Shown here: positions 36,577 to 48,439 of the stretch, piece by piece
How positions within the stretch are numbered: position 1 is the stretch's first letter
Layout: every line of letters begins with the position of its first letter
Assembly (NCBI GenBank): GCA_951804985.1
Contig: OX638133.1
Coordinates: 9,010,501 to 9,074,500, forward strand
DNA: 64,000 nucleotides
Direction: 5' to 3'
Source of the DNA: Dryomyza anilis
Taxonomy: Eukaryota > Arthropoda > Insecta > Diptera > Dryomyzidae
Notes under the pieces: model-generated
What the model was told of the DNA's origin: nothing
What the model saw: only the letters and a program-made list of their open reading frames with translations
Databases searched by the model: none
Program-made: the position numbers and the translations under genes

Positions 36577-37800
36577 TACTATTTAATTTATATATTTTAA
36601 TCTACCGTATCGAAATTCTTAATATTTAGCATTTGTTAATAAAAATATAGCCACAAACAATGATCGTTAAACATTATTATTAAAATTACGTATAAGATAA
36701 CAAAAATATAGTCACAAACAATGATGTAATATTTTTTCTCATATTTCTAACCTCAATTTTAACATTTCTTTAATTTTAGTTTTTTATTTTAATTTTTTAC
36801 AGAAATTAATTTAAAAAATTCACAAATTAGGGCGTACCGTGTACTAGAATTGTTTGCATGTTGAAGTATTTAATGTAGTATTTAGTTTACTCTATAAAAC
36901 ATTAAAATAATTTAAAAAATATAATTTCAATTCTTAAGAGCCACACCCCAATTTAACATTTTTCGTGTACGTTACACTAACAACAGAGATTTTAAAAGTA
37001 CAAAAATCCAATAATTAAAAATCCATAAATCAATCCAAATAAAATTGAAAATAAAACAGCAAAATGCCGACAAATTTCACTTTTTTCTATGCATCAAAAA
37101 TCCAAATTAATGCGAACAAAAACTTTGACGCAAAATATATTGATTTTGAACATTAAAAAAAAAATATTGCCATTAAAATCGAAAGACTTTCGCTCAATGT
37201 AACATAGAAAAGCATTAAAAAATAGTTTTTATAAAAACAAATACAAAGAAATAAATGGCAGCCGGAAAGAAATATGGATTAGCAAAACATTATATGTTTT
37301 TTTGTTGTTGTTTTATTATTGTAATTAGTTGGTATAGGTATTAAGACAATTTGTAGTTTAAATTTGTTTTTGTAATTTTTCAGTTTAAGTTTCAGTTTTT
37401 TTTTTTGTTAAACGTTTTTTTTTGTTAAACGTTGCCACTTCCAACATTTATGTAATCACAAAAAAAAAAAACAATATTGCAAAATTAATAAAAAATAATA
37501 AAAACAAATGTTAAAAAATATTTTCACATTTTTAACGTCCCATCATATTTCGACGCATTTAATGGCTGTCTACTCGTTTGTTGAGGTGAATAGCCGCTAA
37601 TTTCGTTCATTACTTTTTTGCATATTTCAACATAATTATAAAAGAAATAAATGTATGCAAATTCCAAAGGCTGCCTGCCATAACCACAAAACTGTGAAAC
37701 AATAGGAAGATCTATAAAATCAACAGTTATCAACAGATAAACTGCTTTTTTACAGGTTTTTTTACATGTTTAGGTATTTTATTTATTAACGATTTTTAGC
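36577..37800. other. AT-rich DNA with one protein-like frame
   Basis: Mostly AT-rich and featureless. One minus-strand frame at 37733-37524 reads CGYGRQPLEFAYIYFFYN and ends SRQPLNASKYDGTLKM before a stop. It follows TTCCTATTGTTTCACAG, a plausible 3' splice site at about 37691. It has no recognisable domain and no polyA signal close by. It could be a terminal exon, but an AT-rich chance frame of this size is also possible. Confidence 0.2.
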
Positions 37801-37813
37801 TTTTAACAGTTTT

Positions 37814-38490
37814 AATTGCTTCATTTTAGATTTTTTTCCATCTTTTTGTGAATTTTAATATTCAATAATTATGTAAGATACATAATAAATATTTTGATAT
37901 TGATTTTTCACTTAACATTCTTAAATTAATATTTTTTTTTTTACATATTGATCAAATATTTTGGAATTCTTTTTCTATATTTTTATGTTATTATAATTAA
38001 AAAAAGGTAAAACTATACAATGAAGAGGATGCATTCTAGAAGTTTCCAGAAACTTCTATACTTGACGAGTTCCCTGGCATTTTCAGAAATGTGTCCAGCA
38101 TATTTCCAGCAAAATGTTAAAATAATACACAATAAATAGGATCAATTCTTTAATTGCTTCATTTTAGATTTTTTTTATCCTATGTTGTGAATTCTAATTT
38201 TCAATAATTATGTAAGATACATAATAAATATTTTGATATTAATTTTTCACTTAACATTCTTTGGTTATTATTTCTTTTTTTACATGTTGATCAAATATTT
38301 TGGAATTCTTTTTCTATATTTTTAAGTTATTATAATTTAAAAAAGGTTTAATTAAAAAAAAAGTAAAACTATTAATTCACAATAAAGAGGAACAATTTTA
38401 GAAGTTTCCAGAAACTTCTATATTTGAGGAATTCGCTGGCTTTTTCAGAAATATGTCCAGCATATTTCCAGCAAAATGTTAAATTATAAT
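37814..38490. repeat. Tandem duplication, 338-bp spacing
   Basis: AATTGCTTCATTTTAGAT at 37814 and 38152 each begins a block that passes through TATGTAAGATACATAATAAA, TTTTGGAATTCTTTTTCTAT and AGAAGTTTCCAGAAACTTCT to CATATTTCCAGCAAAATG. A third, partial copy of the end (GACGAGTTCCCTGGCATTTT) resumes right after the SINE at 38797. Confidence 0.85.
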
Positions 38491-38503
38491 ATATAATAAT
38501 AGT

Positions 38504-38795
38504 TTGGCGCTACAGTCCTGTACAGAACTTCGGCCGAGCTCTCTCATCATTTTGAGCTGTGCGTGTTATATTTGTACTCAAAGTGGTGGGACCTACAGTT
38601 TATTGCCGAATCCGAACGGCGGGTGAGAGCTTTTTCATAGGCAATGGTTTTACTCTCGTAGGTTTGCCATTTACTGACGAGAGGTAGCGCGATATAGAAA
38701 AATGTTTCTATGAAAAGATGTTGTTAGCCCCAGTCCAGGCTTGAACCGGGGACCTTTCGACTCGTAGTCCAACGCACTAACCACTGAGCTACACA
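38504..38795 (-). mobile_element. tRNA-derived SINE, copy 2 (most complete)
   Basis: On the minus strand the head reads GTAGCTCAGTGGTTAGTGCG (box A region) and later CCCCGGTTCAAGCCTGG (box B), then the shared body to ACAGGACTGTAGCGCCAA. The 3' end GCGCCAA is shared with the plus-strand copy at 42.3 kb, which helps define the family tail. The minus-strand frame across it is not a gene. Confidence 0.85.
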
Positions 38796-38796
38796 A

Positions 38797-39570
38797 TGAC
38801 GAGTTCCCTGGCATTTTCGGGAATATTTGCGGCATATTTCCAGCAAACACACAAATAAATTTGTGGGAAGCGCCATTCGATTATCAATCACAGACAAAAT
38901 TTTGGCCAGGGTAACCTTAGATACAATATTTGGCAGGCTCAATGCAGTTTAGTAACATTTTGTCGACATATTTCAAACAGAAATAGGTGGAGTTTGTATT
39001 AAAAGTTGTCCGTTTTCTTACGATTTTCAAAATATGCCGGGAATTTGCCTTTAAAATTCCATAAAATTTGATAATCTGCCATACACTTCCCACAAACATC
39101 CATTTGTTTGTTTGACGGAAATATTACTGAAAATGTCTCAGTAAATTGTATGGAATTTTAGAAGCCGCCCCAGACAACATTTTTCTAAACATTAGTTTAG
39201 AAACATTATTTCCGACATATTTCAAACAGACAAATGCGGAGTTTGTATCAAAAGCTGTCTGTTTTCTGCCCGTGAATCTGCCATTAAAATGCCACAAAAA
39301 TTTATAACCTTATATACACTTCCCAAGATATTTCATTTAGCTGTGTGTTTGTCGGAAATATGCTCGAAAAATTCCTGAAAAATGCCAGAAATTTAGTCTC
39401 GGGTATCGTCCCAAAAAAAATGTTGGGAAATTTGATGACATTTTAATGGCAGATTAACGCCATATTTAAGAAATGGGCAGTAAACAGACAGCTTTTGACA
39501 CAAACTCCACATTTGTCTGTTTGAAATGTGTCGAGAAAATGTTTCTGAACGGCCTCGACCCTGCCAAAAA
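38797..39570. repeat. Complex dispersed repeat: two direct and one inverted unit
   Basis: Shared text includes GACATATTTCAAACAG, GGAGTTTGTATNAAAAG, TGTCNGTTTTCT, TGCCNTTAAAATNCCA and CACTTCCCA. The first unit starts near 38910 and the second near 39165, in the same orientation. The third (39410-39590) is the reverse complement. TAGTCTCGGGTATCGTCCC forms the turn. Related fragments lie at 40850-41170, 48440-48680 and 50755-50835. The minus-strand frames in it are not genes. Confidence 0.7.
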
Positions 39571-40849
39571 TTTTGTCTGGCGTAAGGTATTTTTTCAACA
39601 AAAATTTTATCAAACAAATTTCAAATTCAAAATGTAAACTATAGACTGAAAATATTTTTTTCGAAGACAAGTTTTTAAAAATATATTTTTTGGAAATTAA
39701 AAAAAATAATATCCAAAAACTGCATATTGATCAGAATTATGGAGTTCATCGAAATATCATACTAAGATCGCCGATAAATTTTTCATAATGTGCAAAAAAA
39801 TTATCCACATTTCGCTGCAAAAGTTCATTAACTTCATTGTTGGTCTAAAAGGCAACATTGAAAATAAACCTATTGCCTAATTGCACTAACTACAATAACA
39901 ACTAAACGATTTGCTACAATTATTGCCCTTCACCCAAACAATGACTTCACGACGACGCAGACGACGACACACTAATGGAAAACCATTCAAAGACCTTTTC
40001 TTGCCCCTGTACTCTCGATACAAATTACAAAGCCAAACCAAATACTTAAGCAGCAATTGAAAATGATGTTAACATTAACGTTGACCAGCAACATGAGGCC
40101 AATAGCAGTGTGAACAAAAAATATATAGAGCCAAGTGTATTGAGAAAAAGAAAAAAAAAACCTCTTCCAGAGACTCCAACCGTCCGCATTGAAAGTGAAA
40201 GCATTGAGAAAGGTTAAAAACTGAAGATTTAATTTGCTTATATTCGTTGCTACAGTTTGTACTAGGTATGCATTTGAAATAGTAGTGGTAGTGGTAGCTG
40301 TTGTTGTAATTGAATCAGTTTTGAATTTTGGTAACAGCAGCAGCTACACAATTTTGCTTTCATTTGAAAAGTTTTTTTTTGTTTTATTTTTGGTTGCTGT
40401 ATTTTGGATCACGAAATTTATATTTTTTTTATTTGCAGCAACATTGTTTTCGCTGCCGTTGAACATTATTTAAAAAAAGTATAGATAAACAGTTAAGATC
40501 AACCAACTAACTTGGCTTTGTTTTTTTAGTGCATTTGATTAGAGTGTTGTTTATGCGACAACCCAGTAGAGATGTTTTGTATCAATGACACAAAGTAACA
40601 AACAAGGTTTATGCGAGATTAATGTTTTATATTACGATGGACTTTAAGATGCTTATCAAGAATTGATACTTAAGCTCGAATCACACGATTGACTAAATAA
40701 CAACAATTTCAGTTTGCATCAATTCAAAAATTGATAAATGTTGTTGATGATCGAGTCGTCAACAGAAATTGACTCAATTTGGTTGATGCTTTTTCAAATT
40801 TTGTATAGAAACTGACACAAAAACACAATTCCATAAAATTCATAATTAT
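39571..40849. other. Mostly unique island
   Basis: 39840-40220 is non-repetitive, with GACTTCACGACGACGCAG and CCTCTTCCAGAGACTCC. The plus frame 40234-40473 is valine- and phenylalanine-rich from GT/TTT repeats. It is probably non-coding host DNA. Confidence 0.4.
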
Positions 40850-41170
40850 GCTGGAAATATACCAGAAATATTCCTGAAAAACTATAGATATTTAGTCTGG
40901 TGATCCGAGATAAAATTGGCAGGCTAAGGACAGTTTCGAAGCATTTTATCGAAAGATTTCAAGCAGACAAAAGCGAAGTTTGTATCAAAAGCCGCTGATT
41001 CTGTATTCTGTTCGTATCATGTTCACAAATTATGTCGCGAATCTGCCTTTAAAATTCTATAAAATTTCATAAACTGCATACGCTTTCCACAAACTTCCAG
41101 TTATCGGTGTGTTTACTGAAAATATTGCAGAAAATGACAGCAATTTTGTCTCGGGTAGATTCCCGCATAT
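40850..41170. repeat. Dispersed repeat, additional unit
   Basis: It parallels the 38.8-kb family in order: TTGGCAGGCTAAGGACAG, TTTCAAGCAGACAAAAGCG, TTTGTATCAAAAGC, CTGCCTTTAAAATTC and TTTTGTCTCGGGTA. Confidence 0.65.
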
Positions 41171-41224
41171 TTTTGATATTAGAAAATAGGAAGGTATGAC
41201 GCTTTTAATAAAAACTCACCCTTT

Positions 41225-41700
41225 GTCTCTTCCCAGCAAACCAAACGATAATTTTACGATATCGAAACGATATCGTTTATAGCCTCAAATTGTCGTTTTC
41301 GATAATCTATAATGATACCGAAACTACAGAGGTTTCGATAAAAACGAACCTTTCTAAAATGATATCGTTTTTTTGTCGTTATAATTATCGAGATGATATC
41401 TTTAATCGAATTATTTTCGATAAATAAATTTAATTTGTTCAGAAAATTTTATTTTTTGACAAAAATGATAAAGAACACGCAATTAAATTATCAAATACTT
41501 TTAGTTTTATATCTAAAATTTATCATTATCGTATCGAATTTAAAAATTATCGTCAAATGGTTTGTAGGATTTCGATAAAAATGTTTTTAAACTGCCCTGA
41601 TTCTTCTAAAAGTTTTTTCTTGGGTTGTTTTTGGCTTTGCAGATATCGAAATAGTTTTCATTTTCGATAAACCAATTTCATTTGTTCAGAAAATTGTAGG
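41225..41700. repeat. CGATA/TATCG-rich palindromic region
   Basis: Repeated CGATATCG, TTTCGATAA and ATTATCGA motifs occur in both orientations, making many short palindromes. Boundaries are unclear. A DNA-transposon relic is possible. Confidence 0.4.
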
Positions 41701-42308
41701 TATTATTTTGACGAATAAAAAATATATATTCAATTTTAACATGTTTTGTTCATTTTCATGTCCGAAAAATTTAAATTATTCATATATATCCTATACACAA
41801 TTGGTAGACGGAAACTGTTGATTGGACATATTTAAAAAAAATAGAACAGATGGAAAAAAGTTAGTAATTTTGATCATTACTTTGGACTATGGTCTGAATA
41901 ACCATAAATCATTTCTTGTTATTATTATTAGAAGTTAAATGATAAAAAAATTATCAAAAATAGTCTAAAAAACTGAAAATTTGTTTGTGTTTAGATTCAA
42001 ATAACTTAAAAATATATTGGTATATTAAAGTTAGTGTTGACAATACAATTGTTGGAAAACTAGTAGGGCCTATAATTTTTTTATTCTAAAAAATGGGTCT
42101 ATAAGGCTTCAAATTTCGACAGAAATTATCTTAAAAACGTTACGAAATTGGATAAAACTGAGTATGCAATCAAAATCAGCACTTGAAAGATATATAGAAT
42201 TATTGTATGGCATAACCATTGGCAAAGAATAATGTTCGTTTTGTAGAGAAGTACTCGATTAATTGAAAATGCAATATTTTGTTTAGACACCTATTTAGTT
42301 AAATATAA
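41701..42308. other. AT-rich DNA without visible features
   Basis: I find no gene or clear repeat before the SINE. Confidence 0.4.
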
Positions 42309-42514
42309 TTCGCGTCGGTAGCTCAGAGGTTAATGAGTTGGTCTGCAAGCTGAAAGGTTCCATGTTCAAACCTGAGCTGGGGCTAACCACATCCTTTTGA
42401 TAGAAAGTCATAGAAAAAAGGCATTTGGTATTAAACTGTAGGTCCCACCACTTTGAGTAAGGCTCAAATGGGAGAGAAGAGCTCGTTCAAAGTACTGCAG
42501 TACTGTAGCGCCAA
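42309..42514 (+). mobile_element. tRNA-derived SINE, copy 3 (shortened)
   Basis: The plus-strand head is TCGGTAGCTCAGAGGTTAAT, with box B-like GTTCAAACCTG. It passes through GGGGCTAACCACATCCTTTT and GTAGGTCCCACCACTTTGAG and ends ACTGTAGCGCCAA. An internal part present in copies 1 and 2 (the CTCTCACCCGCCGTTCGG region) is missing. Confidence 0.8.
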
Positions 42515-43600
42515 TTAAAAATTATGTTTTTTTTTTATTTAATTAAAAAACTGATTGGTAATAACAGCTTCATTTGGTAAAACTAATTTTTAATAATATC
42601 ATAAAATATAGTGCCACCATTCACAGAATTTCCCGCTGGGTTGCTGCCCCCGTCGATTATTAACTTCTACACAACGAACTCAGCACGAGTTCAAACGAAA
42701 TAGAAAGTTTTCGAACACACACACAAACAAATTTATTAGGGTTCCATTGAGCGATTTTTATTGGGGTGCTGTTGAATATGTTGGCTTTTATTTATTTTTA
42801 TTTTTTGTACTTTGGAAAAAGCTAAAAATGGAAATGCATTTTAATTTTGTCACCAATGTTTGTATGAATCATAAACCAAAAAAATCAAAAAGGAATACCA
42901 CGAATTACAGGCAACGTCAACACTAGATGTTGTAACTGCTATAGTTTGTTTTTTTTTTTAATTTTTTACTTGACACAAAAATAAGCTACACATTTTGTGG
43001 TTTATTTCCAAAAAAAAAAAAATAAAAACCAGTTGAAGGTCTACCCAAATTGCATTCAATACCGTTTGTTACTTAGATGTTTGACTCATTTCTGTGCTTA
43101 TGCAATCGTCATAAATTTACTGTCATCGTTTTTGTGGTATATTTCGGGTTAATTTTGTAATGAGTTGCTGCGCTTAATGATGATAGTTGCTTGTTAAAAA
43201 AAAATAAGTTGAACAGAAAATTGAAAGTGTTTCAATTATTAAAAGAAACGAAACAACAACAAAAAACAAAAGACTTAAGGCACGAACTCGGTTTTGTAAA
43301 GTGCAGGTTTTTCGATTTTTGACATATATAAAAACTTCAAAATTATATAATAAAACAATTTATATATTTTAAAACAACAAAAATCGCCACCACTTACCCT
43401 CTATAAACAGCACGGCAGCATCAAGATTTTTTTAAAGTAAAGTATTTATAACACTTGTTGTTTTTATGCAAAATTGCTATAATTTCAAATATTAAAAATC
43501 ACCAATTAAATGTTATTTATTAGTATAATTAACTGCACACATAATAACTGCAAATTAACATACAAAAAATTAGTTATTAATTGCTTTTTGATAACGTTCA
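42515..43600. other. AT-rich unique DNA
   Basis: No clear repeat or gene. 42620-42720 is less AT-rich (GGTTGCTGCCCCCGTCG). Confidence 0.35.
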
Positions 43601-44110
43601 AAATTTTCAAATCACAGCCAGTTGCTGTGGAATGTTGCTAAACATGTTGCTGCAACTACTGCCGCCGCCACAACGATTGCCGCCAATATTTTGTTAAAAT
43701 CGCCCAATTTGTGTTTTGCCTACGAATGTTGCGTTTAAATTGGCACAACTGATGCTTTTAAAATTGGCACAAATAACAGTGATGCTGTGAGGTTTTTTTT
43801 TTTCTTTGCAGTTTTTGTTGCAGTTACTGTTGCAGTTGTTAGCAGGCATGTTATTATAAACAGTTGTTGCCGCCGCCATGGCCAAGGCTGTGGCTGTGGC
43901 TGGTTTTTGTACTTGTTCGCTAAAGTTGTTTCAATCACGTTGCGTTCGCAAAGAATTTGTCTGGTGAGTGTCGAGTGAAAAGTTGTTGCACAAGTTGTTG
44001 CTATGATGGCAATGAAAATTGTACAACATTTTGTGGCAGCAATTGCAACGGCAGCGATAACGATAACTAATATAACAACATTTGCTGCTTTCAGAAAAAC
44101 AAAATAACAC
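43601..44110. other. Trinucleotide-rich unique island
   Basis: GTTGCTGCAACTACTGCC and GCCGCCGCC stretches occur. Frames on both strands overlap. It contains the weak exon candidate at 43812-43963. Confidence 0.4.
43812..43963 (+). CDS. Weak candidate exon
   Basis: The candidate exon lies between TTTTTCTTTGCAG (a strong acceptor ending at 43811) and CTG|GTGAGT (a good donor at 43964). Inside, GCCGCCATGGCC at 43872-43883 would start a 28-codon peptide (MAKAVAVAGFCTCSLKLF onwards) that reaches the donor open. The peptide matches nothing I recognise. GC-rich triplets can create such signals by chance, so I rate this low. Confidence 0.2.
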
Positions 44111-44570
44111 TACTCTACAACAAAAAAAATCCTATCAACTTTATATAAATCGTGGGTGTTGATTTTGACTGCATACTCATTTTTTATCGAATTTTTTTGA
44201 CTCTTTTTAGTCACTGCTTAGTATAAAAAATATAATACTTAAAAATCGAATTTTCTAAAAAATGTTAAACCATCTTTTTTTTAAATTGTCAAGACAAATT
44301 TTGATATACTAATAAATTCGAATATTATTTTAAGTTTTTCGAATATCTGGATCTAAACTCGAAACTAATTTATTCAAACTAATTTTTCATATATTTTTTA
44401 GTATTCTAATAATAAAATTAAAATAGTTTTAGATTATTTTAAAAATAGTTGAAACTAATTATAACAATAATTAACTTTTTGCTAGCGATTCTTCTTTTTA
44501 AAATAATACCCATCAAAATAATTTAAATCTACTCCTTTAAAAATTAGGTATTCAATTTATATAATATTTT
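44111..44570. other. AT-rich DNA without visible features
   Basis: No gene or clear repeat before the satellite. Confidence 0.4.
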
Positions 44571-45430
44571 TATTGATACATTTATTATAATTTATCGATA
44601 TATTCATATAATTATATCGATATATTTATATAATTATATCGATACATTTATATTTATATAAAGTATCGAGCATTTGTATTTATTATTGATACATTTATGT
44701 ATATTATCGATACATTTATATATTATCGATACATTTATATATTATCGATACATTAATATATATTATCGATACATTTGTGTATATTATCAATGACAGATAA
44801 ATGACAGATTTCGAGAAAATTTTAAAAATTTCATCGTATTTTGATCGATTTATATACAAATATTATCGATACATTTACTTATATTAGTATATTTTACGAT
44901 ACATTTATTTACATCGATATATTTATATAATTATATCGATACATTTATATTTATATAAACTATCGAGCATTTGTATTTATTATTGATACATTTATGTATA
45001 CATTAATATATATTATCGATACATTTATATATATTAGCAATTAACTCATATAAATGAGAGATATCGAAAATATTTTAAAAATTTTATCGTGTTTTAATCG
45101 ATTATTATACATATGATTTATATACATATGTTATCGATATATTTACATATATTAGTATATTTTTCGATACATTTATTGATATATTTATATAATTATATCG
45201 ATACATTTATATTTATATAAATTATCGAGCATTTGTATTTTTTATTGATATATTTATGTATATTATCGATACATTTATATATTATTGATACATTAATATA
45301 TATTATCAATTAACTCATATAAATGTAAGATATCGAGAAAAATTTAATCGTATTTTGATCGATTATTACACATATGATTTATATACATATTTTATCGATA
45401 CATTTACATATATTAACGACAATTCTGTAT
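44571..45430. repeat. TCGATACATTTATATAT satellite with higher-order units
   Basis: Short units of about 20 bp (TATCGATACATTTATATAT) are organised in three larger blocks. TATCGAGCATTTGTATTT occurs at 44664, 44961 and 45223, so the blocks are spaced 297 and 262 bp. Each block also carries an AATGACAGAT- or AACTCATATAAATG-like segment. Confidence 0.85.
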
Positions 45431-45651
45431 TAATGTAATTTGTATTAATTTCATTTATATTTTATAAAAATGAGTTTTTAAAGAAATCGCAATTTTCACG
45501 TTTATCTGTTTCATTTGCATAGTTTTTATAAGTCTTTATTTTTATCGATACATAGTTAAAGACTAATCGTTTGTTATTTTCCATAATATTTAAATATTTA
45601 TTAGATATTCATTTTCTTTAGGAAAATCAAAACTAGGGATGTGTGATTAAT
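45431..45651. other. AT-rich DNA without visible features
   Basis: Nothing recognised. Confidence 0.35.
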
Positions 45652-45957
45652 CGTTTTACCAGAAATTCTGATTAATCGCAATCACGATTAATCAATTATT
45701 CGATTAATCGTATTTTTCAATTATCCGATATGATCAGCTAATATTAGATACTGTATTAAATATTTATCCGTATTAATTACAAAATATTTAGTCGTATAAA
45801 AAAAAACAATTAATATTATTTCAATTAAACAGATTTCTGATTAACCGTTTAATCGTTATTTTGATTAATAAATAAAATTCTAACCGAATTATAAAAAATA
45901 CGATTAATTGAATAATTGATTAATCGTGATTTCGATTAATCAGACTGTCCGGTAAAA
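45652..45957. mobile_element. ATTAATCG fold-back element
   Basis: The left arm (TTCTGATTAATCGCAATC, then ACGATTAATCAATTATTC) pairs with the right arm over about 70 bp with few mismatches. The preceding TAGGGATGTGTGATTAATCG looks like a hAT-style end, but I found neither the matching right end nor an 8-bp duplication. The family assignment is therefore open. Confidence 0.6.
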
Positions 45958-46600
45958 CAAATAATAACATTAATTCACTGAACAGTTTTCTTAAAATTTG
46001 AACTATTGGTAATATCTCCATCACCAAAAACCTAATTCCGACATTTCAAGATTTTTCTTAAATTACGAATTATTTAAAAAAAAAAACATATAAAATTTTA
46101 CGCAAGAATCAAAAGTAAAAAAATCAAAATTCATTAAAAGTTAAAAGTAACGACTTCTTTTTCAAAATCGAATAAAAAATAGAGACCTTTATACTTTTGA
46201 AAGTATCAAGCATTAAAGTTTTAATTCCGATTAATTTCCCTGATTTATCTGACAGGTCATAATCCTACTATTACCACTATTACTAATATTTTAAATTGTA
46301 AAACCGCTATATAAAACTAATTGGACGTAATAGGTCCCAAAACAAAACTAATACATCATGCCCATAGTTTTTAAAAAATATTTTTTATTTGTATTTTTAA
46401 AGTTTTTAAAACCTCGGTTGTAACACTAAATATGTAATTTTTCTAAACATTATTATTCACTGAAATATGATTTAATTAATCAATAATACCATGCAACAAA
46501 AACGTTCATCATTAATTTTGGTTTTTAATCCCCCCATCAATCTACCGCATCTCGATTTTTCCCATTTCAAAAGCCATTTGAATTTTTAATCTAAATCCCG
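45958..46600. other. AT-rich DNA without visible features
   Basis: No gene or clear repeat seen. Confidence 0.35.
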
Positions 46601-47229
46601 AACATAATTCCTATAACATCACATTACGATAAATGGCCACCTTGTCATTGAAACTTCACTCAATGTGAAGCTGCCGGATATGATGATTTAAGTCACTCGT
46701 CACAATTCAACAGTCATTCAGTCATTTCTAAGATGTCTACCACTGACTGTCGTTGAAGTTTAAGAAGAAGCCTCAGCAAGTGAAATTCGTCCGTCTGTCT
46801 ATTTAGCTGTCTGTCCAACCATCCACACTAATGAGAACGTCATCCATTGCCAACCTAATCAGGCAATAGCACTTATGGCAGAACTGCCCCTACTTCAGCC
46901 AAGTCTTCTTTGACTTTGTCTTGAGACAACTTTGATGCAATCTGGCAGCCAGCCAGCTGCCAACAGTAGTTGACATTTGATTTTTATAGAAATTCAGCGA
47001 CAAATGCTACATTTCATCAGGTAAATCAGATAACAAAATAATTCTATTTAAAATATTTGTTTATTTTTTTGTCTTCTAAATTGTAAAATTTAAATATCAA
47101 TTCTAATAGAAATTTTAAAGCAAAAATATGTTTGTTAGTGTCACGAAACTTGGTTAACAGGGAGTAATAATATGTTATGGCAATCATGATATTATTTCTA
47201 TTAATCATATTTCTTGTTCAGATAACCAA
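46601..47229. other. Unique island
   Basis: 46620-46990 is non-repetitive and GC-richer (GAAGCTGCCGGATATG, GGCAGCCAGCCAGCTGCC). No coding frame was found. It is a good candidate for conserved non-coding host sequence. Confidence 0.4.
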
Positions 47230-48138
47230 TCTATATATATAAAACTCTTGGTCCGTCTGTCAGTCTGTCGGTCTGTCTGTTTGTTCCAGCATCACATCTA
47301 AACCGCTGAACCGATTGAACTGAAATTTTGCACCAGGATACTATGGAGTCCGGAGGGTGTCATAGGCTATACATGAGCGTGATTGGACAAAGGGGCGTGA
47401 CACCTCCCATACAACCTAAACTTTCAAAACGACATATCTCGGCACATACTCAAGCTAAGAAGATGAAACAAAAAACTCATATACAAAAAAAAAAATACAA
47501 AAGCAAAAATCAAACACAAAAACAAAAGTAAAAGCACAAAACTTAAGCAATAACTCAAAAACAACAGAAAAATAAAAAAGGATAGAAAACAGAATCAACC
47601 ACATTAAAATTCACCACACTAAAATTCACCACACTAAAACTCATCACACTAAAATTCACCACACTAAAACTAAACATACTAAAATTCACCACACTCAAAT
47701 TCAAAACACTAAAATTCACCACACTCAAATTCACCACAACACAATAAAATTCACCACACTCAAATTCACCACACTCAAATTCACCACACTAAAACTCACC
47801 ACACTAAAACTCACCACACTAAAACTCACCACACTAAAAGTAACCACAATAAAACTTCTACTGGGGAAAAAATCTACGGGGAAGAATTCTACGGGAAAGA
47901 ATTCTACGGGAAAGAATTCTACTGGGAAGAATTCTACGGGGAAGCACAGTCTGAGAAAGAATTGTATATGAGAAAAGTTGTTTTAGCGGAGAATTAGTTT
48001 GGTTTTGGTTACTACATTTATAAAATCAATAAAAAATACGTCCACGGGTCCCTGATATAAATAATAAAAATGTTATTTATATTAATAAAATTGCTCCATA
48101 ACAAAATCTTTGCACGAGTCGTGTACGGGTACAGCTAG
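47230..48138 (+). mobile_element. Non-autonomous Helitron
   Basis: The element starts TCTATATATATAAAACTC after an A and ends TACAGCTAG before a T, the Helitron 5'-TC...CTAG-3' rule with A/T flanks. CACGAGTCGTG is a small palindrome 12-14 nt before the CTAG, where Helitrons carry their terminal hairpin. The first 200 bp has the insect Helitron style (GTCCGTCTGTC, CCGCTGAACCGATTGAAC). The interior holds two minisatellites. No Rep/helicase frame is present. Confidence 0.82.
47595..47950 (+). repeat. Two minisatellites inside the Helitron
   Basis: About 17 units of AAAATTCACCACACT (15 bp) run from 47605 to 47855. Then about five units of GAATTCTACGGGAAA (about 16 bp) run to 47950. The minus frame 47737-47555 is produced by the first. 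Confidence 0.85.
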
Positions 48139-48439
48139 TTTTTAATATTTTCCAACATTCATTAATTATTTCGATTATAAAATTCAATCATTAGATGATT
48201 TTCGAAATTATTGTATGTGAACCATTAAAATCAGTTTGGAAATATAAGTTATTATGATAATGAACTAAAATTAATACCCAGTATTTCGAAACGAAAATTT
48301 AAAGTCAAAATTTGATTGCATATTAGTTAATTTTTAAAACTTTTGAAATTTCTTAAAATAAGGTCACTAATAGTCATTCGTTTCGAAATACAGAGTTTTA
48401 ATTATATGTTTTCAAATCAGTTATTGTAAACACCCGATC
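48139..48439. other. AT-rich DNA without visible features
   Basis: Nothing recognised. Confidence 0.35.

Noticed and set aside
38726..38795. tRNA gene on the minus strand
   Set aside because: Box A and box B are present, but no acceptor stem can be formed and the sequence continues into a shared SINE body.
40234..40473. Hydrophobic plus-strand frame as a membrane protein
   Set aside because: The valine and phenylalanine runs derive from GTNGTN and TTT tracts. No acceptor or donor evidence.
43694..43938. Minus-strand frames with PQPQPWPW text
   Set aside because: They overlap the plus-strand candidate, have no splice context and reflect GGCTGTGGCTGTG repeats.
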